Shown here piece after piece: positions 43,803-52,278 of a stretch of 64,000 bases of DNA. This DNA comes from Vicinamibacterales bacterium (GTDB lineage: Bacteria > Acidobacteriota > Vicinamibacteria > Vicinamibacterales > Fen-181), in contig DASXVO010000005.1 in NCBI GenBank assembly GCA_036504215.1, positions 1-64,000 on the forward strand, in the 5' to 3' direction. The first letter of the stretch is position 1. Each line of letters opens with the position of its first letter. The position numbers were made by a program, and so were the translations under genes. The notes below the pieces were generated by a model. It saw only the letters and a program-made list of their open reading frames with translations, did no database searches and was not told the DNA's origin.

Positions 43803-44801
43803 ATGCTGAAGTTCGTCGTCAGCCTCCTGACTGTGGTCGTCCTGCTCCCGGCCTCCGTCTCGTCGAGCGCTCCGCAGGACACCCCGTCACCGTCCCATCC
43901 GCTCACCGTCGGCGTGCTTCGTCGCGACGGCGTCGTCGTCCCATTCGCCTCGCACGACGGCGAGCGATGGTCGCACATCTGGCGGGAACCGGCGGTCGCG
44001 ATGGTGCGCGAGGCGGCGCCGGCGCTGAGCGACGTGCCCAAGCCCTGGTGGCCGACCGCCTCGCCGGTCCTCATCTGGGCGGCTTGGCCCCTCTCGGAGC
44101 GCGCACGCATCATCGCCATAGAGAAAGCGACGGTCATCTCGCCATGGTGCGTCGTCCAGATCGGCCTGCAGAGCACGTACAAATCAGCGGAAGCCGTGCC
44201 GACGGCCGAGGAACGCCCGTTTCCGAAGGATGGGATCGCGGCCGACGGCCCTGCCGCCGTCCGTCCGCTCACCGTCCTCGACCCGACGACTGCCGACTGG
44301 CGCATCGTGACGGAGGCCCTGGCCTTGCCGGTTCTCAAGTCCGAGACCGAGCACGCCCGCCACGGCGGGGTGCGAAGCAAGAAGGCCAGCGACCAGCGGG
44401 AGCGCGCAGGCACGCGGTTCACGCTCGAAGTGCTCGTGCGGGCCGACGCTCCGGTTCCCGGCCTCAGTCTCTACTACTTCGAAGGCACCAAACGGTATGT
44501 CGGGCCGCCACTGACGTTGTGGGGCGGCGAGCAGCGTCCGTGCGACCGGATCACGTTTGCGAAAGGATGGGTCCACCGGTTGTCCGACGGAACGTTCGCC
44601 TCGAACGTCTTTGTCACGTCCACCGACTGCACCCGGGCCGGCCTTACGAACACCCTCCCCCTTGCCGCGCTCACGGTCGCCGACAAGCCTTTCTGGATTG
44701 TCCAGGAGTCGGACCCGATCGGCGAGCGGTACAAGATTCTCGACGCCGCCGATCCGAAGTTCAGCGCCGTTCTCGAAACCATTGGCGGGTGGTGCCGGTG
44801 A
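43803..44801 (+). CDS. secreted protein of unknown function
   Basis: 332 aa. The N-terminus MLKFVVSLLTVVVLLPASVSSSAPQD is a signal peptide, so it is exported. No catalytic motif is recognised. Two halves can be seen: VGVLRRDGVVVPFASHDGERWSHIWREP near the start, typical of a beta-rich domain in acidobacterial-type secreted proteins, and IVQESDPIGERYKILD at the end. ATG 43803 is chosen because it starts the signal peptide; the longer frame upstream is antisense-like noise. Confidence 0.7.
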   Translation: MLKFVVSLLTVVVLLPASVSSSAPQDTPSPSHPLTVGVLRRDGVVVPFASHDGERWSHIWREPAVAMVREAAPALSDVPKPWWPTASPVLIWAAWPLSERARIIAIEKATVISPWCVVQIGLQSTYKSAEAVPTAEERPFPKDGIAADGPAAVRPLTVLDPTTADWRIVTEALALPVLKSETEHARHGGVRSKKASDQRERAGTRFTLEVLVRADAPVPGLSLYYFEGTKRYVGPPLTLWGGEQRPCDRITFAKGWVHRLSDGTFASNVFVTSTDCTRAGLTNTLPLAALTVADKPFWIVQESDPIGERYKILDAADPKFSAVLETIGGWCR

Positions 44802-44929
44802 TCGGCTGCCGCTCGGGCAGTCGCAGCGCTATACTGCTAAAATGCTCAGTTGTTCTCGCCGGCCGGGACTTGATGTGCCGGCACGACGAGGGCGTGCTGG
44901 AATCACATAGAGTGCCTGGAGGAGATCGG

Positions 44930-45961
44930 ATGATTCGCCTACGAGTGGGTGCGGCGCTGGCACTGTGCGGGCTGCTGGTCACGGCCGGTGCGGCGGGTGC
45001 GGACGTAAAGGCCACCGAAAAGACCCAGACCAAGTTCGAGGGCATGCTCGGCCGAATGATGGGGCTGTTCGGCGGCAAGGCCGCGAAGGAAGGCATCGTC
45101 AGCACGGTGTCGGTGAAGGGCGATCGGAAGATGACCGCCAACGAGGACAGCGCAACGCTGGTCGATCTCGCCGAGGAGAAGGTCTACGAGATCAGCCTGC
45201 GGGACAAGAGCTATCGCGTGTACACCTTTGCCGAGATGAGAAAGAAGATGGAAGAGGCGCGCGCCAAGGCTGACGAGGACGCGCGCAAGCAGCAGACCCG
45301 CGAGAAGAAGGACGCGAACCAGAAGGAGATGGAGATCGACTTCAGCGCGAAGGAGACGGGCAAGAAGCGAGAGATCAGCGGGTACTCCTGCCGGGAGGTC
45401 GTCGTCACCGTCGCCGTTCACGAAAAGGGCAAGACGCTCGAACAGGCGGGCGGCATCCTGATGACCGTGGACAGCTGGATGGCCCCGAAGATCGCGGCGA
45501 TGAGGGAAATCACCGATTTCGACATGCGCTACGCGAAGAAGATGGCCGAGGGTGGGGCAATGCCTTCCGCCGAGCAGATGGCGCAGGCCCTGGCGATGTA
45601 CCCCGGTTTGAAGCAGGCCATGGCGAGGATGCAGAGCGAGAAGGTCAACATGGACGGCACGCCGATCGAGACGGTGACAATCGTTCAGTCAGTGACGACG
45701 GCCGACCAGGCGACCAACGCCAAGAAACAGGACAACGAGCGCGGCGAGTCGCCGGCCGGCGCGTTGGGCGGCATGCTCGGGCGCTTCGGCAAGAAGAAGG
45801 AAGAGCCCAAGGAACAGGCCGCAGATGCCCCGAAGGGCGCCGCGACCGACGGCCCGAACAAGTCGACGTTCATGACAACGACGCTGAGCGTGCTGAGCAT
45901 CGGCACGAGCGTTGGACCCCAGGACATCGCCGTGCCGGTGGGATTCAAGCTGAAGGGCTAG
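44930..45961 (+). CDS. secreted protein, unknown function, charged and Met-rich
   Basis: 343 aa with a signal peptide (LRVGAALALCGLLVTAGAAGA). The mature part has VSVKGDRKMTANEDSATLVDLAEEKVYEISLRDKSYRVYTFAEM, a long charged Lys/Glu helix (residues about 105-135) and ISGYSCREVVVTVAV. This fits periplasmic or outer-surface proteins that act on lipids or carry a DUF4412-like fold, but I would not assign it. ATG 44930 follows GGAGGA; the longer open frame reaching 43967 overlaps the previous gene. Confidence 0.75.
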   Translation: MIRLRVGAALALCGLLVTAGAAGADVKATEKTQTKFEGMLGRMMGLFGGKAAKEGIVSTVSVKGDRKMTANEDSATLVDLAEEKVYEISLRDKSYRVYTFAEMRKKMEEARAKADEDARKQQTREKKDANQKEMEIDFSAKETGKKREISGYSCREVVVTVAVHEKGKTLEQAGGILMTVDSWMAPKIAAMREITDFDMRYAKKMAEGGAMPSAEQMAQALAMYPGLKQAMARMQSEKVNMDGTPIETVTIVQSVTTADQATNAKKQDNERGESPAGALGGMLGRFGKKKEEPKEQAADAPKGAATDGPNKSTFMTTTLSVLSIGTSVGPQDIAVPVGFKLKG

Positions 45962-46002
45962 TCGGGTGCCGAACGGCGCGTCCTGAACCAGCCACGTTAC
46001 GC

Positions 46003-46036
46003 GGAAGCGGAGAGGACCGAGGTCCTCTCCGCTTCC
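46003..46036 (+). terminator. 16-bp perfect hairpin
   Basis: GGAAGCGGAGAGGACC and GGTCCTCTCCGCTTCC pair completely around GA. It lies 42 nt after the stop of the secreted protein gene. It probably ends that transcript although no T-run follows. Confidence 0.6.
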
Positions 46037-46101
46037 CAGCCTCCCCGCTTCCCGCCGGCCCGCGCTGCCCGCCTGTCCGTCTTCGTGAGCAACCCCCGCA
46101 C

Positions 46102-46118
46102 TGTCCGTTTTTGGGACA
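46102..46118 (+). promoter_or_regulatory. dyad TGTCC-N7-GGACA, possible activator site
   Basis: Perfect 5-bp arms, TGTCC and GGACA, spaced by GTTTTTG and located 96-112 bp upstream of the -24 element. That is a normal distance for an NtrC-family enhancer-binding protein; one is encoded in the operon (49081). Confidence 0.45.
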
Positions 46119-46213
46119 AGCCAGTCCATGGCCGCACAGCGGCAAGAGACACCCGCCACCGACAGCTGCGTTGATACCCTTTCTTATCAGTTAGTTACGG
46201 ATGCGTGTGCGCC

Positions 46214-46229
46214 TGGCACGGGTCTCGCC
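46214..46229 (+). promoter_or_regulatory. sigma-54 promoter of the efflux operon
   Basis: TGGCACG-GGTC-TCGCC: the -24 half is a perfect consensus and the GG-N10-GC spacing is correct. It matches 10 of 12 positions. The start would be near 46239, about 105 nt before ATG 46344. Confidence 0.7.
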
Positions 46230-46343
46230 CTTCGGACAGTGGCGGCGACGAGACCCCGCTGCCCGGCTGAATGCGCCTCGATGAACGGCAGGAACGTCGC
46301 GGCGATCGTTTTCGTGCCGAACCCCGTCTAAGGCTAACGAGCC

Positions 46344-47600
46344 ATGGATATTCAACGCCCGTCCAGCATCGCGCGGAACAAGCAGATCCGCCGCCTCATT
46401 ATCGGCGGCATCGCACTCCTCGGAATTGCCGTCATCACGCTTGCTTTGTCGCGCCTGAAGCCAGCGGCACCGCCCGTGGAGCGTGCCACGGTTTGGATCG
46501 ATACCGTGAAGCGAGGTCCGATGGTGCGGCAGGTCCGCGGCCTGGGCACGCTCGTGCCGGAGGACATCCGCTGGATCCCTGCCGCCACCGATGGCCGTGT
46601 CGAGCGGATCGTGGTCTACCCCGGCACCCCGGTGAACGCCGACACGATCATCCTCGAATTGACCAACCCGACGCAGACGCAGGCGCTGCTCGAAGCGGAA
46701 CAGCAATTCAAGGCGGCCGAAGCGCAGTTCGTGAATCTCCGCGTTCGCGTGCAGAACGACGTCCTCTCGCAGGAGGCGGCCGCCACCGGCGTGACGGCCG
46801 ACTACCGCCAGGCCAAGCTGCAATCTGAATCGGACGCGGAACTGGCGAAAGAGGGGCTGGTGTCGTCGTTGACCACCAAGCTCTCGCAGGTGAGGTCCGA
46901 CAACCTGGCGACGCGCGATCAGATCGAACAGAAGCGGTTGCTCCAGATGCGCGAGTCCGTTCAGGCCCAACTGGCTGTGCAGACCGCGGAGGTGGATCGG
47001 TTGCGGGCCCTGGTGATCCTGCGACGGAGCCAAGTGGACCAGCTCCACGTGCGCGCGGGCATCTCGGGGATGCTCCAGCAGGTGCCGGTGGAAGTGGGCG
47101 CGCAGGTGGCGCCAGGAACGAACCTCGCGCGCGTTGCCGACCAGGCTCGGCTCAAGGCGCAGCTGAAGATTGCAGAAACCCAGGCGAAGGACATCGTGAT
47201 CGGGCAGACCGCGTCGATCGACACGCGAAACGGCATCATCCCGGGACGCGTCTCGCGCATCGACCCGGCGGTGCAGGGCGGCACGGTGACGGTGGACGTC
47301 GCGCTCCAGGGTGACCTGCCGAAGGGCGCCCGTCCGGACCTGAGCGTGGATGGGACGATCGAGCTCGAGCGCCTGAACGACATTCTCTTCGTCGGGCGGC
47401 CCGCCTACGGTCAGGAACAGAGCGTGATCAGCCTCTTCCGGGTGGACGAGGACAACGCGAACTGCACGCGGGTGAAGGTCACGGTGGGCAAGACGTCGGT
47501 CAACACCATCGAGGTGAAGTCGGGCCTGAAGGCCGGCGACCAGGTGTTGTTGTCGGATATGTCGCAGTTCGACGCGTTCGATCGGGTACGGCTGAAATAA
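46344..47600 (+). CDS. periplasmic membrane-fusion (HlyD/MacA-type) efflux adaptor
   Basis: 418 aa. One N-terminal TM anchor (IRRLIIGGIALLGIAVITLAL, residues 14-36), a lipoyl/barrel-sandwich part (VRGLGTLVPEDIRWIPAATDGRVERIVVYPGTPVNADTIILEL), a long coiled coil (residues about 115-235) and the beta-barrel end (LFVGRPAYGQEQ ... VKSGLKAGDQVLLSDMSQFDAFDRVRL). Such adaptors connect an inner-membrane ABC permease with an outer-membrane channel. Two ATPases follow, but no permease. Confidence 0.9.
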   Translation: MDIQRPSSIARNKQIRRLIIGGIALLGIAVITLALSRLKPAAPPVERATVWIDTVKRGPMVRQVRGLGTLVPEDIRWIPAATDGRVERIVVYPGTPVNADTIILELTNPTQTQALLEAEQQFKAAEAQFVNLRVRVQNDVLSQEAAATGVTADYRQAKLQSESDAELAKEGLVSSLTTKLSQVRSDNLATRDQIEQKRLLQMRESVQAQLAVQTAEVDRLRALVILRRSQVDQLHVRAGISGMLQQVPVEVGAQVAPGTNLARVADQARLKAQLKIAETQAKDIVIGQTASIDTRNGIIPGRVSRIDPAVQGGTVTVDVALQGDLPKGARPDLSVDGTIELERLNDILFVGRPAYGQEQSVISLFRVDEDNANCTRVKVTVGKTSVNTIEVKSGLKAGDQVLLSDMSQFDAFDRVRLK

Positions 47601-47678
47601 GTCGGCCGGGCCAGTCACTGCCGGCTATGATGTCGGCGACGAGCCAACGATGGTGAACCCCGGATCGCGGGAGGAACG

Positions 47679-48388
<710 letters not shown>

Positions 48389-48392
<4 letters not shown>

Positions 48393-49060
48393 GCGCGATC
48401 ATCTCACTTCGCGGCATCGAGAAGTTCTACCAGCACGGCGTCAGTCGCACCTACGTGCTGCGCCGCATCTCGTCGGAGATCCGCGACGGGGAATTCGTCT
48501 CCATCATGGGGCCGTCGGGGGCGGGCAAGTCCACGGTCCTGCACATCATCGGCATGTTCGACAGCGCGTGGACTGGCGAGTTCGACTTCCTCGATCAGCC
48601 GGTCCACACGCTCAGCCAAAAGGCCCGCTCGGCACTGCACAAGCAGTACATGGGGTTCGTCTTCCAGAGCTATCACCTGCTGGACAACCTCACGGTGTAC
48701 GAGAACCTCGAGATCCCGCTCTCGTACCGAGACGTGAAGAAGAGCGAACGACAGTCGATCGTCTGCGACGTGCTCGACCGCTTCCAGATCGTCGGCAAGA
48801 AGGACCTCTACCCCAACCAGCTGTCGGGTGGCCAGCAGCAACTCGTGGCCGTCGCCCGCGCTGTCGTCGCAAGCCCGAGAGTGATTCTCGCCGACGAGCC
48901 GACGGGCAACCTGCACTCGGCCCAGGGCAAGGAGATCATGGAGCTGTTCAAGAAGCTCAACGCCGAGGGAACGACGATCGTCCAGGTGACGCACTCTGAG
49001 GTGAACGCTTCGTTCGGCCACCGGATCATCCAGCTGCGAGACGGGTGGGTGGTCGACTGA
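48389..49060 (+). CDS. second ABC transporter ATPase, MacB/LolD type
   Basis: 223 aa. Walker A GPSGAGKSTVLHII, LSGGQQQLVAVARAVV, VILADEPTGNLHS and H-loop QVTHSE are intact, so it should be active. It starts with GTG at 48389, overlapping the first ATPase by 4 nt. The two share only family-level similarity and may form a heterodimer or serve two permeases encoded elsewhere. Confidence 0.92.
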
Positions 49061-49083
49061 TTCTCCTGTGAGCCGTCGCCGTG

Positions 49084-50445
49084 ATGTTTCATAACCGAAC
49101 CCGCGTACTGATTGCCGACGATCAGCCCGACGTCCTCGAGGCACTTCGGCTCCTGTTGAAGGCCGAGGGCTGCGATCTCGACGCGGTCACGTCGCCGCCA
49201 GCCATCCTGCGGGCGCTCGAGGACCGTGAGTTCGACGTCGTCCTGATGGACCTGAACTACACGCGCGACACGACGTCGGGCCGCGAGGGGCTGGACCTCA
49301 TTCCCCGCATCCAGGCCATCGACGCCACGCTGCCGGTCGTGGTCATGACGGCGTGGGGATCGGTCGACATCGCGGTCGAAGCCATGCGGCGGGGTGCCCG
49401 GGATTTCGTCCAGAAGCCGTGGGACAACGAGCGCCTGCTGACGATCCTCCGCACGCAGGCCGAATTGGCCCGCGCGCTCAGACGCGGGCAGCGTCTCGAA
49501 GCCGAGAACAGCGCGCTGCGCGAGCAGGCCCCGACCAACCTGATTGCCCAGGCGCCCGCGATGCAGCCCGTGCTGCAGATGATCTCGCGCGTCGGCCCCG
49601 CGGACGCGAACATCCTCATCACCGGCGAGAATGGCACCGGCAAGGGCGTTGTGGCCAGCGCGCTGCACGCCGCCTCGTCGCGGTCCACGCGGCCGATGGT
49701 CACCGTCAATGCCGGCGGCCTCTCGGAGGGCGTGTTCGAGAGCGAGTTGTTCGGTCACGTGAAGGGCGCGTTCACCGACGCCAAGACCGACCGTGTCGGC
49801 CGTTTCGAACTGGCCGACGGCGGGACGCTCTTCCTCGACGAGATCGCCAATGTGGGCCTCGCCCAGCAGGTGAAGCTGCTGCGCGTCCTCGAAACCGGCG
49901 AATTCGAGCGCGTCGGATCGTCACGCACGCACAAGGTCAGCGTGCGCGTGATCTCGGCCACCAACTCGGACCTGTTCGCGGAGGTCGCCACAGGGCGGTT
50001 CCGCCAGGACCTGTTGTTCCGCCTCAACACCGTCGAGATTCGGCTGCCGCCGCTGCGCGAACGCCGCGAGGACATCCCACTTCTCGCGGTGCACTTCCTT
50101 CGCCTCCACGCCCAGCATTATCGGAAGCGCCTGTCCGGGTTCGAGCAATCCGCGCTGCAGGCGCTCGTCGAGCACAACTGGCCCGGCAACGTACGCGAAC
50201 TCGACCACGCGGTCGAACGCGCCGTGCTCATGACGCAGGGGCCGACCTTGCGCTACGGTGACCTGAGCCTCACGCCCTCGCGCGACGGCGCATCGCGCCT
50301 CGAGGACATGAGCCTCGAAGACGTCGAATCCTTCCTCGTCAAGAAGGCGATGGCGCGCTACGATGGGAACGTGAGCCATGCAGCCCGCGCGCTCGGCCTG
50401 AGCCGTAGCGCGCTCTACCGCCGACTGCAGCGCTACGGCCTATGA
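49084..50445 (+). CDS. NtrC-family sigma-54 activator, GAFTDA variant
   Basis: 453 aa: receiver (VLIADDQPDVLEALRLL, phospho-Asp in VVLMDLNYTRD, VVMTAWGS, VQKPW), AAA+ domain (GENGTGKGVVA Walker A, LFLDEIANV Walker B, WPGNVRELDHAVERAVLM) and Fis-type helix-turn-helix (YDGNVSHAARALGLSRSALYRRLQRYGL). The sigma-54-contacting loop reads GAFTDA instead of GAFTGA. The GTG at 49081 in front is an alternative start. It is coupled to the kinase that follows and probably autoregulates the operon. Confidence 0.92.
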   Translation: MFHNRTRVLIADDQPDVLEALRLLLKAEGCDLDAVTSPPAILRALEDREFDVVLMDLNYTRDTTSGREGLDLIPRIQAIDATLPVVVMTAWGSVDIAVEAMRRGARDFVQKPWDNERLLTILRTQAELARALRRGQRLEAENSALREQAPTNLIAQAPAMQPVLQMISRVGPADANILITGENGTGKGVVASALHAASSRSTRPMVTVNAGGLSEGVFESELFGHVKGAFTDAKTDRVGRFELADGGTLFLDEIANVGLAQQVKLLRVLETGEFERVGSSRTHKVSVRVISATNSDLFAEVATGRFRQDLLFRLNTVEIRLPPLRERREDIPLLAVHFLRLHAQHYRKRLSGFEQSALQALVEHNWPGNVRELDHAVERAVLMTQGPTLRYGDLSLTPSRDGASRLEDMSLEDVESFLVKKAMARYDGNVSHAARALGLSRSALYRRLQRYGL

Positions 50446-51848
50446 CGCGGTCGAGGCGCGGTCGCCGATGGCTGGGCCATGAGCGACGCGTCCTGCTCAT
50501 GGCGCTCCTCGCCGGCCTCCCGGCCGTCGTCGTCGCGCTCTGGCTGCTCTGGACCGGCAACTTCGCGCCCAAGATCTCCTGGACCCTCACCGTCTTGATC
50601 CTCTCGTGCTGGTGCGGCGTTGCCGTCGCCCTGCGCACGCGCGTCGTCTACCCGCTCCAGACCCTCTCCAATCTCCTCGCCGGGCTCCGCGAAGGCGATG
50701 CGTCGGTGCGCGCACGCGGCGCGGCCCAGGATGATGCCCTCGGCGAGGTGATGCTGGAGGCGAACGTCCTTGCCGACACGCTCCGCCAGCAGCGCCTCGG
50801 CGCGCTCGAGGCGACCGCCCTGCTCCGCAAGGTCATGGAGGAGATCGACGTCGCCGTGTTCACCTTCGATGGCGCCCATCGCCTGCGCCTGATCAACCGC
50901 GCCGGAGAGCGGCTGCTCGGGCGTGCGGCCGAGCGCCTGCTCGGATGCAACGCGGAAGAACTCGGCCTGGCGTCCGGCCTCGACGAGCACACGCCTCGTG
51001 TCGCCGACATGGCCTTTCCCGGCGGCGTCGGCCGCTGGGAGGTCCGGCGCACCAGCTTCCGGCAGGGCGGCCTCCCCCACCAGCTCCTCGTGCTGACCGA
51101 TGTGAGCCGTCCGTTGCGCGAGGAAGAGCGCCAGGCGTGGCAGCGACTGATGCGCGTTCTTGGCCACGAGATCAACAACTCGCTGGCGCCCATCAAGTCG
51201 ATTGCGGGCAGCCTCGCGCGCCTGCTCCAGCGCCAGGAACTCCCGGCCGACTGGCGTGACGACGCGGGACGAGGCTTGGGGGTGATCGCACAGCGATCGG
51301 AGGCCCTCACACGGTTCACCGCGTCCTACGCGCGGCTCGCCCGACTCCCCCAGCCTCGCCTGGCTCCGCTCGACATCGGAGACCTCGCCAGGCGTGTCGT
51401 CGGCCTCGAGACCCGGATGGCCGTTTCGCTCGAACAGGGGCCTGCGCTCCAGGTGCCTGGCGACAGTGATCAGCTCGAGCAGTTGCTGATCAACGTGCTG
51501 AAGAACGCCGTGGACGCGGCCCTCGAGACGGATGGCGGCGTGAACGTGAGCTGGGCGACCTCCGGCGGCTTCCTGGAGCTGCGCGTGGACGACGAGGGAC
51601 ACGGGCTGGCGCAGACGGCCAACCTGTTCGTGCCGTTCTTCACGACAAAGCCCGGTGGGTCCGGCATCGGTCTGGTACTCAGTCGCCAGATCGCCGAGGG
51701 CCACAACGGAACCCTCACCCTGGAGAACCGAACCGACCGGAGCGGCTGCCGAGCGACGCTCCGGCTGCCGCTCCTCAATCCCCGCTCGTCAGTCGTCGCC
51801 GACAATCCCGCCCACATCGCCTGGCCCGATCCCGAAGCACGCCGCTAG
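50442..51848 (+). CDS. sensor histidine kinase, NtrY-like
   Basis: 468 aa. It has two N-terminal TM helices (LLMALLAGLPAVVVALWLLW; WTLTVLILSCWCGVAVAL) with a very short outside loop, then HAMP, PAS (about residues 135-225) and a kinase core with H-box LMRVLGHEINNSLAPIKSIAGSLARLL, N-box NVLKNAVDAA and G-box GSGIGLVLSRQIAEGHNGTLTLENR. It overlaps the regulator stop (ATGA), which makes a cognate pair. With almost no periplasmic loop, it may sense the membrane or an interior signal. Confidence 0.92.
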   Translation: MTRSRRGRRWLGHERRVLLMALLAGLPAVVVALWLLWTGNFAPKISWTLTVLILSCWCGVAVALRTRVVYPLQTLSNLLAGLREGDASVRARGAAQDDALGEVMLEANVLADTLRQQRLGALEATALLRKVMEEIDVAVFTFDGAHRLRLINRAGERLLGRAAERLLGCNAEELGLASGLDEHTPRVADMAFPGGVGRWEVRRTSFRQGGLPHQLLVLTDVSRPLREEERQAWQRLMRVLGHEINNSLAPIKSIAGSLARLLQRQELPADWRDDAGRGLGVIAQRSEALTRFTASYARLARLPQPRLAPLDIGDLARRVVGLETRMAVSLEQGPALQVPGDSDQLEQLLINVLKNAVDAALETDGGVNVSWATSGGFLELRVDDEGHGLAQTANLFVPFFTTKPGGSGIGLVLSRQIAEGHNGTLTLENRTDRSGCRATLRLPLLNPRSSVVADNPAHIAWPDPEARR

Positions 51849-51912
51849 ACATCTTCCAGGGGGCAGAGCGTGACGAATGACGCACGTTCTCGCGCCGCGC
51901 TTCCGCCCCGAT

Positions 51913-51933
51913 GACGACGCCGGAGGCGTCGTC
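51913..51933 (+). terminator. hairpin after the kinase gene
   Basis: GACGACGCC-GGA-GGCGTCGTC is a perfect 9-bp stem 64 nt after the kinase stop. No T-run follows. It probably ends the efflux/two-component transcript. Confidence 0.55.
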
Positions 51934-52072
51934 CAGAAACAGCGCGGGCTAGACAGCGAAGCGAGTTTGGCGGTGTGTGGCGAAGCTAGCAGTCTTCGGG
52001 GTGGCAACCCGGGTCTCAACCGTCGGGTTTCCGGCGGCAGGTGCGACCTCCGTTTCTCACTGAACACGCAAG

Positions 52073-52090
52073 CTTCGTCGAATCACGAAG
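52073..52090 (+). promoter_or_regulatory. dyad CTTCGT-N6-ACGAAG before hydrogenase promoter
   Basis: Perfect 6-bp arms separated by 6 nt, 10 bp upstream of the -24 element. A related dyad CGAAG-N8-CTTCG is at 51981-51998, about 100 bp further up. They may be operator sites for an activator or repressor of the hydrogenase genes. Confidence 0.35.
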
Positions 52091-52100
52091 TTAGGCTTCC

Positions 52101-52116
52101 TGGCACGGAAATCGCT
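52101..52116 (+). promoter_or_regulatory. sigma-54 promoter of hydrogenase operon
   Basis: TGGCACG-GAAA-TCGCT matches the -24/-12 consensus at 11 of 12 positions with exact GG-N10-GC spacing. The predicted start near 52127 gives a leader of about 150 nt. Confidence 0.75.
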
Positions 52117-52193
52117 AGACGCGGCCTGCGGCAATCCCAACACAACACCCAGTCCGGTACTTCGGCAATCGGCGGCGCTGTTCTTCGTTCGTG

Positions 52194-52212
52194 CCGGGAG
52201 CCCTGCTCCCGG
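52194..52212 (+). promoter_or_regulatory. stem-loop in hydrogenase leader
   Basis: CCGGGAGC-CCT-GCTCCCGG is a perfect 8-bp stem inside the leader, 67 nt before the ATG. It could be a stabiliser or an attenuator. Confidence 0.4.
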
Positions 52213-52278
52213 TTGATCGCAATGCCCGGACCGGCACGCCTGTCGTTCCACCGGGCGACGCCATCAGAGGACGTGACT

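Larger units (their letters stand above)
45962..46343 (+). other. 382-nt intergenic regulatory region
   Basis: It contains in order a 16-bp perfect hairpin (46003-46036), a TGTCC-N7-GGACA dyad (46102-46118) and a sigma-54 promoter (46214-46229). I see no gene; short frames here lack coding signs. Confidence 0.7.
51849..52278 (+). other. 430-nt intergenic regulatory region
   Basis: It contains a hairpin at 51913-51933, two CGAAG/CTTCG dyads (51981-51998; 52073-52090), a sigma-54 promoter at 52101-52116 and a stem-loop at 52194-52212. No coding gene is supported; the long frame upstream of the hydrogenase start has no family resemblance before the Tat signal. Confidence 0.65.

Noticed and set aside
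51949-52030. Possible riboswitch (cyclic di-GMP or cobalamin type) upstream of the hydrogenase promoter
   Set aside because: Short hairpins such as GGGT-GGC-AACCC occur, but none of the conserved core strings of those classes could be found, and the region lies upstream of the predicted transcription start.
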